A stretch of DNA of 64,000 nucleotides from JAJDAT01 sp964344185 (lineage in GTDB: Bacteria; Nitrospinota; Nitrospinia; Nitrospinales; JAJDAT01). Positions within the stretch are counted from its first letter, which is position 1; each line of letters begins with the position of its first letter. The stretch is from contig CAYFMN010000001.1 of assembly GCA_964344185.1 (NCBI GenBank), forward strand, positions 62,001 to 126,000, in the 5' to 3' direction. This document shows positions 57,611-64,000 of this stretch, piece after piece. The position numbers were made by a program, and so were the translations under genes. The notes beneath the pieces were generated by a model. That model saw only the letters and a program-made list of their open reading frames with translations, did no database searches and was not told where the DNA came from.

Positions 57611-58015
57611 ATGCCAAAAAACACGAACAAACCCTTCGCGCTATTAACGCTACTGATCGTTTTACTTTACTCGCAAACAGCTTCAGCCGCAAAAATCCAA
57701 ATCAAAAGTTATTGCAAAAAAAACTTTGGCAAAAAACTCACAACTTATAATCAATGCGTACTCTCCCAAAAAAACTCAAAAAGTTTTGTAGCAAAAAGCA
57801 AAGCGGACAAAACGATAAAAAGTTTTTGTAATAAAAACCAATCAGAAAACTGGGTGCAACAAAAGTACTGTATTCAATCTCAAGAAAGAGCTAAAAAAGA
57901 AATTGCAAAAATTAAAATGGAACCTCTAATAAAATTTATTTGTCAAGAGGCTTTTAAAGAGGATTTCGTTAATCAAAGAAATTGTATTCGTTCAGAAATC
58001 GAATCAAAAAAATAA
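57611..58015 (+). CDS. Secreted protein with three exact C-x13-C repeats
   Basis: 134 aa. Signal peptide of about 26 residues (LLTLLIVLLYSQTASA). The mature part is three helical repeats of exactly 38 residues; each has two Cys 13 residues apart and the next pair follows after 23 residues (C-x13-C-x23). The shared pattern around the second Cys is Y/N-x-C-hydrophobic-x-S, preceded by aromatic-V/T-x-Q. Each repeat is likely a helical hairpin closed by one disulfide. Rich in Lys. I do not recognise a named family. Periplasmic location is inferred from the signal peptide. Confidence 0.72.
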   Translation: MPKNTNKPFALLTLLIVLLYSQTASAAKIQIKSYCKKNFGKKLTTYNQCVLSQKNSKSFVAKSKADKTIKSFCNKNQSENWVQQKYCIQSQERAKKEIAKIKMEPLIKFICQEAFKEDFVNQRNCIRSEIESKK

Positions 58016-58061
58016 TTCTTTATTTAAATTTTTCATCAAACTTTTTTAATAAGAGATATCT

Positions 58062-58436
58062 GTGACTCCAAAAGAGCTAATAAAAAAGTGGATTCAAAAG
58101 TTTAATGAGGCCGATATTGATGGTTTGGTAGAATTTTATTCGATTGACGCCATTAACGATCAGGTTGTTTTTTCTAAGCCGTTAAAAGGTCGCGAAGAAA
58201 TACGAAAAATGTTTGAGATTGAATTTGCCAGAGCAAAAATGATTTGCATTGAAGAGCAAATTTATGAATGTGGAGACACGGCTATATTGCAATGGAAAGA
58301 TCCCATGGGCTTAAGGGGATGCGGTTTTTTTAAAATTAGAGAAGATAAAATCGTGCGCCAGAAAGGCTATTTTGACCAATTATCGTTTTTTAAAGCGCAG
58401 GGATTGCCAATTCCTGACGACTATTTGCATGGATAA
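58062..58436 (+). CDS. SnoaL-like (NTF2-fold) protein
   Basis: 124 aa, GTG start. ELIKKWIQKFNEADIDGLVEFYSIDAI, PLKGREEIRKMFEIEF and GCGFFKIREDKIVRQKGYFDQ give the SnoaL-like polyketide-cyclase/NTF2 fold. Members are small-molecule binding or isomerase proteins of diverse and mostly unknown function. It lies 46 bp downstream of the Cys-repeat protein on the same strand. Confidence 0.82.
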   Translation: MTPKELIKKWIQKFNEADIDGLVEFYSIDAINDQVVFSKPLKGREEIRKMFEIEFARAKMICIEEQIYECGDTAILQWKDPMGLRGCGFFKIREDKIVRQKGYFDQLSFFKAQGLPIPDDYLHG

Positions 58437-58511
58437 AACTTAGTCTTTATAAAAAAAAATTAATTCAAGCAGATTTGAGCGTCTCAAAACATAATTAATA
58501 GTGAAAACATT

Positions 58512-59864
58512 TTAAGAGCGCCACTTACTTCGATCTTGTTTTCTTAGAGGAACTTCTGAACAAGGAAACTCATAAATTCCATTTATTATGGACTCCGCCA
58601 TTATTCGGTCGTCGATATTAGCGGCTTTAATATTAACGCCTTCCCTTTTCATAACCCAATTTCGCATATTGAATACTGTTTTCTGGGTATGGACCTTAAA
58701 CAAATAAATGTTTCTTGGAAAAGATGCGATATTAAGCGCTAACGCAAATATAAAAAAATAACCTAAAACCTTTACTTTTAATTCCTTTTTTTCTTCAGGC
58801 AAAAGTTCAATAACCGCCACAAAAGAAAGAATTAAATAAACCGTCGAAAAAATCTTATATCTTGAGCTAAAGGCCTGATGCAAGCCAAATCCAGAGCGAG
58901 TAACAGACGCAGTTGCGGCGATGCAGAGAATATAAAAGAGAAAGCCATATACTCCCGGGTTTTTTAGATAGTACTTTTTCCAAGTGGCATAACCAAAAAA
59001 TAATAATGCGATTATACCGCCAATAGGAGCCAGAGGCGCAAAGTGATGGTTGTCCGCCGACAAAGAGCCTCCCAGGAAAGATATGAAATACAAAAAAAGG
59101 CGGGCGGGATGTTGAAGCGCCTCAAAAATACCAGGATGATTTTCTGGTTTCACATAACCAGAAAAATAAAAATAGATTGCAACTATAGAAATGAAACACC
59201 AAAACCCCAAAAACCTGAATTTTTTCGTCAAAATATATAAAAAGCCTACAGTAAAAAATACCAGCAAGCCTCCCCCATTAGAACAAATGGCAAAGACGGC
59301 AAACATAAAAGAACAAATCACCCCCATCCAATCAGAACGGTTTAGGAAATAGAAAGCAAACCCAGCGAAAAAAATACCGCAAAAATTGGAAAGGGAAGCC
59401 ATAGCCCAAGACGCATTTTCCCAATGCTGAAATTGAAATAAGAAAAAAGCGCTTGTAATCAAGACAAACTGCTTGGGCTGCCTCTCTAAAACAAGCTTAT
59501 AAACGACTATCAGCAAACCAAACAAAAATAAGTTTCCAACGATCAACCCCGTCTTGAAGTTAACTTGCGAAGATAACTTGAACATAAAATAAAAAAACAG
59601 GCGGGGAATCGCTATTCGATGTTCATTATGAAAACCAAAAAACAGATGCAACTTTTCTTTGATATCTTTTGCTTCAAGAAAATGGTTGGAAAAGAATAAA
59701 AGGGAGAAGTCGTCAAGAAAAGGTATATTGACCGCATAACGCCACACCCAAAAAAAATAAAAGCAGACGACGATAAAAACGATAGAAAGGACAAAAAGCC
59801 TAACTAAGACGCTATTTTGTTGACGGTAAGTAAATAAAAACAGACTTTCTAATTGTCTACGCAT
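58512..59864 (-). CDS. Polytopic membrane protein of unknown function
   Basis: 450 aa, about eleven hydrophobic helices. The first loop VNIPFLDDFSLLFFSNHFLE has an adjacent acidic pair in the position where GT-C glycosyltransferases keep theirs, and HNEHRIAIPRLFFY follows. Similar architecture to the GT-C-like proteins at the start of the window but no firm motif. ATG start 48 bp from the degenerate CRISPR repeat and pointing away from it. Confidence 0.55.
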   Translation of the reverse strand: MRRQLESLFLFTYRQQNSVLVRLFVLSIVFIVVCFYFFWVWRYAVNIPFLDDFSLLFFSNHFLEAKDIKEKLHLFFGFHNEHRIAIPRLFFYFMFKLSSQVNFKTGLIVGNLFLFGLLIVVYKLVLERQPKQFVLITSAFFLFQFQHWENASWAMASLSNFCGIFFAGFAFYFLNRSDWMGVICSFMFAVFAICSNGGGLLVFFTVGFLYILTKKFRFLGFWCFISIVAIYFYFSGYVKPENHPGIFEALQHPARLFLYFISFLGGSLSADNHHFAPLAPIGGIIALLFFGYATWKKYYLKNPGVYGFLFYILCIAATASVTRSGFGLHQAFSSRYKIFSTVYLILSFVAVIELLPEEKKELKVKVLGYFFIFALALNIASFPRNIYLFKVHTQKTVFNMRNWVMKREGVNIKAANIDDRIMAESIINGIYEFPCSEVPLRKQDRSKWRS

Positions 59865-59912
59865 GGCTCAACAGCTTGAGGTTTATTTAACTTGTCGCCA
59901 GAGTATAGACGA

Positions 59913-60708
59913 ACAAAAATTAAACCACAATTTCCTACATGGTAGACTTACTATCGCGTAAATAGCGTCATAGATCTCGTTCCGGTTGGACCACAATTTC
60001 CTACATGGTAGACTCGTGTTTTGATTCCATGCGCTAGATCTATAGTTCCGGTTGGACCACAATTTCCTACATGGTAGACTTTCTTTTCTCTTTATTATTT
60101 CAATAAACGAGTTCCGGTTGGACCACAATTTCCTACATGGTAGACTAAAATTGTGAANNNNNNNNNNNNNNNNNNNNNNNNNNNNNNNNNNNNNNNNNNN
60201 NNNNNNNNNNNNNNNNNNNNNNNNNNNNNNNNNNNNNNNNNNNNNNNNNNNNNNNNNTATTGGGCGCACGTTTGGGGTTCCGGTTGGACCACAATTTCCT
60301 ACATGGTAGACTCAGAGCTTACACGGCTATTCCTACGTTAAGGTTCCGGTTGGACCACAATTTCCTACATGGTAGACTAAAACTAATCTACCAGAAAAAC
60401 CAAGTTTCGTTCCGGTTGGACCACAATTTCCTACATGGTAGACTAAAATTGTGAATATTGGGCGCACGTTTGGGGTTCCGGTTGGACCACAATTTCCTAC
60501 ATGGTAGACTTAACCGTCTCAATGTATTTTGCTTTAATATGTTCCGGTTGGACCACAATTTCCTACATGGTAGACTCGAGCGATTCGGAAAAGCCTTGCA
60601 ACAATGGTTCCGGTTGGACCACAATTTCCTACATGGTAGACTTTGGAAAAGAAATATCTATATTAATGGCGGGTTCCGGTTGGACCACAATTTCCTACAT
60701 GGTAGACT
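59913..60708 (+). CRISPR. Type II-C CRISPR array: 11 repeats of 36 bp, 10 spacers of 30 bp
   Basis: Full repeats start at 59979, 60045, 60111, 60277, 60343, 60409, 60475, 60541, 60607 and 60673. The first unit (59913-59948) is degenerate: its last 25 bases match but 9 of its first 11 differ. Repeats begin GTTCCGGTTGG and end ATGGTAGACT. All complete spacers are exactly 30 bp; the fourth is cut by the N run. On the plus strand the repeat aligns with Campylobacter-type II-C repeats (GTT start, ATGGTA at positions 27-32) and ends in TGGTAGACT, an extended -10-like box. Plus-strand transcription is therefore likely, with a terminator at 60720. The degenerate end would normally mark the trailer, so the orientation is not certain. 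Confidence 0.96.
60158..60257. other. 100-N scaffold gap inside a CRISPR spacer
   Basis: The 11 bases left of the gap (60147-60157) and the 19 bases right of it (60258-60276) add up to exactly 30 and are identical to the complete spacer at 60445-60474. The gap is a fixed-size placeholder and is probably zero length or a multiple of 66 bp. Confidence 0.93.
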
Positions 60709-60719
60709 TGATGCGAAAT

Positions 60720-60751
60720 AACCTCCTAATTTTTAGGAGGTTATTTTGTTT
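60720..60751 (+). terminator. Rho-independent terminator between array and cas2
   Basis: AACCTCCTA (60720-60728) pairs with TAGGAGGTT (60734-60742), 5-nt loop, followed on the plus strand by ATTTTGTTT. It lies 11 bp after the last repeat and would end plus-strand crRNA transcripts. On the minus strand the tail is only ATTTCG, so it is a weaker stop for the cas operon. Confidence 0.7.
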
Positions 60752-60779
60752 CGGCGTGAAAAAAAAGAAGTTTTTCATC

Positions 60780-61115
60780 TTAAAATAAACTAAATTGCTC
60801 AGGATTTTTTTGCTTTTTGCCCCGCTCTTTACCGCGAAATGTCTTCATATTCTCATATTGTTTATCAGTAAACGTCAGAATGTGTATCTTACCCGCTTCC
60901 GGCAAGTTTTGCTCTATTTTTTTGATCACATTTTCCGCCATTTCTTTTCCAGAACAAAATCGCTGATAAACTGAGAACTGGGACATCTCAAAGCCGAGGT
61001 CCAATAGATCGTGACGAAAACGCGAAGCGGCTTTCCTGTCCTTTTTTGATTTTGTCGGCAAATCAAATAATACTTGCAACCACATAAATCGATATCCAGA
61101 AAATCTCAAAATCAA
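60780..61115 (-). CDS. cas2: CRISPR-associated protein Cas2
   Basis: 111 aa, normal for type II Cas2. LRFSGYRFMWLQVLFDLPTK holds the conserved first strand with the metal-binding Asp; HDLLDLGFEMSQFSVYQRF follows. TTG start overlapping the cas1 stop. With Cas1 it forms the spacer integrase. The 71 bp between its stop and the array carry the terminator. Confidence 0.95.
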   Translation of the reverse strand: MILRFSGYRFMWLQVLFDLPTKSKKDRKAASRFRHDLLDLGFEMSQFSVYQRFCSGKEMAENVIKKIEQNLPEAGKIHILTFTDKQYENMKTFRGKERGKKQKNPEQFSLF

Positions 61116-62023
61116 TCCTCGAAAACCAGTTCCATTGGCAATGGCGACTGCGGCAGTTCCAACTCTACGCTGTTTGATTGAAAACTTTTAACCAACGATT
61201 GAGACAACCGCATCAAACAATTTGAAAGCGAACTGGCTCCTACACTGGCGGATAATTCAATATTTAAAACAGAAACCAGTTTCTGCTTGGCCTCCGACGT
61301 TACTCTATCGATTCCTTGACCTGTTAGTTTGTATACAAATAAATCGACCAACGGTCTAAACGGTTCCATCAAATCGTCCACAAGGCAAAAAGCATTGGCT
61401 TCGCTTCGATGATGGATTCCCAAAGAAGGCTGCAAGCCGGAAGCGGAAACTCCACGTGCAGTGGCCGCTCTTAATACGGCATATCCATAGTTTAGCAACG
61501 CGTTGGCGCCGTCTCCATCGGTATCTCTTCGAAATTCATTTCCCATCAATAAGGGCCAATAAATTCGGGCCGCCTGCGCTTCCAGGTTTTCAGGATCTCC
61601 GGAACCCACACGTTGAATCAATTGACGTATTTTTTCATTTTTTAAATTTAATGATTCCAAAATAGCCGCCTGGTTTCCTATTTTCTCTTTTACCAAGGCT
61701 TGCCAAATTCTTTTTTTAAGCGGCTTGGAAGCGTTGATTTGAAGTTGCAGTCGGCCCGCTTCCACGTGATGCGAACCTATCGGCCAAAGAACCGCCGAGG
61801 GATGGTAATTTTTTCCGCAAAACACTATCGTACCACCGTTTTCCAATACGGTGTTTACAACGTTAGTGGTAAGGGAGTTTCCATATCCGCTTAAAAGCAA
61901 TATTTGTATATCTGATAAAGGAACTCTTCCTAACTCTTGTCCTTCGCTTTTAATAATTAAAAACCCGCGATAAACAGAAATGTACCGTCCAGAATCCGAG
62001 ATTTCGATCACGCGTCCATTCAT
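61112..62023 (-). CDS. cas1: CRISPR-associated endonuclease Cas1
   Basis: 303 aa. The catalytic Glu lies in EAQAARIYWPLLMG (about residue 150), the His in PSLGIHHRSEANAF and the Asp/Glu pair in LVDDLMEPFRPLVD, as in type II Cas1. Start overlaps the cas9 stop by ATGA and its stop overlaps cas2, so all three are one transcript. No csn2 or cas4 follows, which fixes subtype II-C. Confidence 0.97.
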   Translation of the reverse strand: MNGRVIEISDSGRYISVYRGFLIIKSEGQELGRVPLSDIQILLLSGYGNSLTTNVVNTVLENGGTIVFCGKNYHPSAVLWPIGSHHVEAGRLQLQINASKPLKKRIWQALVKEKIGNQAAILESLNLKNEKIRQLIQRVGSGDPENLEAQAARIYWPLLMGNEFRRDTDGDGANALLNYGYAVLRAATARGVSASGLQPSLGIHHRSEANAFCLVDDLMEPFRPLVDLFVYKLTGQGIDRVTSEAKQKLVSVLNIELSASVGASSLSNCLMRLSQSLVKSFQSNSVELELPQSPLPMELVFED

Positions 62024-64000
62024 AATACCGGCCCCGTATCTTTTATTTTTCCTAATGGATCTACATGAATAAGTCTAACCTGATATTCTTTCAATTTGCT
62101 AAACGAAACTAAAACATCTAATTTTTCTCCTTCTTTGATCCTTTTTTCTAAATTACCGCTTTCAAAATGTTCGACTAACCTAATTTGTTTGTTCACCGGC
62201 CTCAAGCTTACTACTCTGGCAATTTTTTCTTTTCCTTTATGAACCAGTTTAACCAAATCGCGTTTATGTAATTTAAGAATTCGTTTCGCTGCGGGATGAG
62301 GTTTGAAATCGTTTTGGCCTCCTCTATTAATTTCTAAAAAAGAAACTTCCTTAGTTTCTATTTTCCCATCGGGCATTTTCCAAAACCCAATGTGATGAAT
62401 CTCTCCGCGCGCAAAGCTCTTGGTATGAATTGGATTTATTGATGGATGCTCTATATCGAATAAAGGATTTTCTTTTTTAAGAAGGCGAACCTTTTTAATT
62501 TTTGTTCTCTCGCTAAACTTTTCGAGAATATCTTTTAGCGAACCGTCGTTTTCTTGTATTTCTTTTGCCAACCTTTCTCTTATCAGAGGATCGCGAATCG
62601 CCTTTGTTTCTTTTTCCGATAAAGAAACCAGGGGTTTTCTATAAACAACATTGTAGTTTTGATTTCTTTCCTCAATCGAAGGATTTTTTAATTTACCGTA
62701 GGCGGTTTCTTCATGAAATGCTCCCGCCGTTGAATGGTCCGGGCGATGAGAAACAACAATATTATCCAACGCTTTTAAAACTTCGGAATAAAACCCGCCC
62801 CAAGGGTCGGCGATCAAGACCCGTCCTCTTTGCTCCTCATTCATCGCGGCAGTTCTCCGAATTAAATTACGATCGGTTACGCCAACAATAATCGAATCTA
62901 AAGTATGGTTCCTATAATCGTTACGATTTTTACCGAATTTCCATTTTCGACGAAGCAATGCCGTCAAACGACCTGGAACCACCCAAATCTTATTATTAGG
63001 ACAAATATGGGAAAGATATTTCTTTGCGGCCTTGCCTAGATACCGCGTATCGTTTAATTGCCTGTCTAAAAATTGATTCTCGTCCCGGAACCGGTCCATA
63101 GCGTCTGGATCAAAACGCCATCGTTTATTTTTAGGCAAGCATTTCGCTCTATGAAGAATTTGTTCGTATCGTGTTTTATCTTTTCCGAAAGCCTCGCAGG
63201 GCGAGCGATTGCCTTTTTCCCGGTTTGAGTGAGTCATCGCTATGGTTTTATTGCCGCGGGAATCGTCCAGGCTTTTTGAAAATGGCAGGATATGTTCTAC
63301 TTCAACCTTTTCGGTAAATAAAATTCCAGGACTAATTGTCTCGCCGCTATAAGGACATTTTCTATCAAACACGTCTTTTGGATTGAGTTCTTCCCAAAGA
63401 CGATATTTTAATATATTGGCTCCATTAACATCTATTCCCTCTTCTTTAAGCCTGCTTGCAATACGTTCGTTTTCTTTCTGGTTTGTCCCCTGTTCTTTTT
63501 CTGTTGCTTTTCTTTGCTCGTGGTTCTGTTTTAAATCTCTTGCCAGTTCCAAAATAATTTCTTGAGGAGGCCCATAACGCTCAATAATTGCGTTTACAAC
63601 CAGACGCAATTGATTGAGACCAATATGCACCGTTGGATTGGAAATTCTTCCATATTTTTTAACATGGTGTTCCGCTTCCGGTTTTGCCCCTATCACTGAT
63701 TCCGGCAAAAGCTTTCCGTAGTATTCCAATTGGGAACTTAGCCCTACGGATTCGCTCTGACTGTGGTTGTACCCCAGTTTTTTTGCGGCTTCGTCATAAC
63801 GCAGACCCTCGCTCATCATTTTTTGCCATAATTTACTTAATACTGAAGAACAAAAGCGCGCATAGCCTTTAGGAAAATCATCCGGTCCCAGTTTAGAAAG
63901 GTTTTCTGCCGACTCTTCGCCCAATCCCCATTCGGTCAACGCTTTATTTTTTACGTCTTGTTCCTCTTCGGCATCCAATAAATACAAAACAATTTGATCT
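62020..64000 (-). CDS. cas9: CRISPR-associated endonuclease Cas9 (type II-C), 3' part only
   Basis: 659 codons are visible; the frame stays open to the window edge, so the N-terminus (RuvC-I, bridge helix, most of the recognition lobe) is missing. Seen in order: end of the recognition lobe, RuvC-II (PPQEIILELARDLK), HNH (CPYSGETI, then VEVEHILPFSKSLDDSRGNK and NREKGN), RuvC-III (DYRNHTLDSIIVG) and a C-terminal PAM-interacting region of about 230 residues. The residue before the HNH catalytic His is Glu where Asp is usual; other active-site residues that can be seen are intact. It cuts DNA guided by crRNA and tracrRNA. First of the three cas genes. Confidence 0.97.
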   Translation of the reverse strand, partial: DQIVLYLLDAEEEQDVKNKALTEWGLGEESAENLSKLGPDDFPKGYARFCSSVLSKLWQKMMSEGLRYDEAAKKLGYNHSQSESVGLSSQLEYYGKLLPESVIGAKPEAEHHVKKYGRISNPTVHIGLNQLRLVVNAIIERYGPPQEIILELARDLKQNHEQRKATEKEQGTNQKENERIASRLKEEGIDVNGANILKYRLWEELNPKDVFDRKCPYSGETISPGILFTEKVEVEHILPFSKSLDDSRGNKTIAMTHSNREKGNRSPCEAFGKDKTRYEQILHRAKCLPKNKRWRFDPDAMDRFRDENQFLDRQLNDTRYLGKAAKKYLSHICPNNKIWVVPGRLTALLRRKWKFGKNRNDYRNHTLDSIIVGVTDRNLIRRTAAMNEEQRGRVLIADPWGGFYSEVLKALDNIVVSHRPDHSTAGAFHEETAYGKLKNPSIEERNQNYNVVYRKPLVSLSEKETKAIRDPLIRERLAKEIQENDGSLKDILEKFSERTKIKKVRLLKKENPLFDIEHPSINPIHTKSFARGEIHHIGFWKMPDGKIETKEVSFLEINRGGQNDFKPHPAAKRILKLHKRDLVKLVHKGKEKIARVVSLRPVNKQIRLVEHFESGNLEKRIKEGEKLDVLVSFSKLKEYQVRLIHVDPLGKIKDTGPVL

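Noticed and set aside
59883..60721. Open frames across the CRISPR array encoding a repeated SLPCRKLWSNRN-type peptide
   Set aside because: They are translations of the 36-bp repeats and 30-bp spacers (66 is a multiple of 3), not genes.
60709..60779. Possible tracrRNA or leader between the array and cas2
   Set aside because: The 71 bp hold a terminator hairpin and no stretch complementary to the repeat.
1..64000. tRNA, rRNA, insertion sequences, prophage or attachment sites
   Set aside because: I checked the intergenic stretches by eye and saw no tRNA-like cloverleaf, T-loop consensus, transposase or integrase; a dedicated tRNA search could still find a divergent one.

Overview
The window is 64 kb of low-GC DNA from a Gram-negative bacterium. 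It encodes a TolC/MacA/MacB-type tripartite exporter, TatC, signal-peptide proteins and large inner-membrane glycosyltransferase-like proteins. The mix (DUF507 pair, hemX-like/hemA/hemC cluster with rpiB-glyA-nrdR, split transketolase, many sensor kinases, type II-C CRISPR) resembles Nitrospinota or deltaproteobacterial-type lineages. That placement is a weak inference, because the window has no rRNA and no recognisable tRNA. Four runs of N show that this is a scaffold. Two of the three in-gene gaps and the gap inside the CRISPR array close perfectly at zero length.

Layout. 0.2-14.6 kb is a cell-envelope glycan region: a GT2 glycosyltransferase, several polytopic GT-C-like proteins, a B12-binding radical SAM enzyme and a flippase-like protein. 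Within it, on the minus strand, lies a sulfation operon: sulfotransferase, APS kinase (cysC), an unusual pyruvate kinase-ATP sulfurylase fusion, a polytopic membrane protein and the flippase-like protein. 14.7-20 kb holds small signalling and stress genes (CBS protein, phosphoesterase, SYLF protein, response regulator, two DUF507 proteins) and tatC. 20.1-25.7 kb is a plus-strand metabolic operon, rpiB-glyA-nrdR-hemX-like-hemA-hemC, behind a near-consensus sigma70 promoter. 25.7-38.1 kb is dominated by signal transduction (two hybrid histidine kinases, one of them frameshifted, a chemoreceptor and an HDOD protein), with thrH, murJ and cbiZ between them.

38.3-43.9 kb is a tight minus-strand operon, mgtE-amidoligase-C26 glutamine amidotransferase-MBOAT acyltransferase-SGNH-like protein. 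It reads like an amidation plus O-acylation system for a surface polymer or peptide. 44-51 kb holds asnB, a small ferredoxin, a split transketolase, a MerR-HTH/receiver fusion and rsmB. 51.1-55.9 kb is the exporter operon behind a promoter with a perfect -10 box. 56-59.9 kb carries a class IV aminotransferase, a DUF1566 protein, a secreted protein with an exact 38-residue Cys repeat, a SnoaL-like protein and another polytopic protein.

59.9-64.0 kb is a type II-C CRISPR-Cas locus (cas9 partial, cas1, cas2, then 11 repeats of 36 bp with 30-bp spacers). Every repeat ends in an extended -10-like sequence, as in Campylobacter and Neisseria II-C arrays. No tracrRNA is visible in the window.

The most novel-looking items are the pyruvate kinase-ATP sulfurylase fusion in a sulfotransferase operon, the amidoligase/glutaminase/O-acyltransferase operon, the MerR-receiver fusion with a dyad near its promoter, and the C-x13-C-x23 repeat protein.
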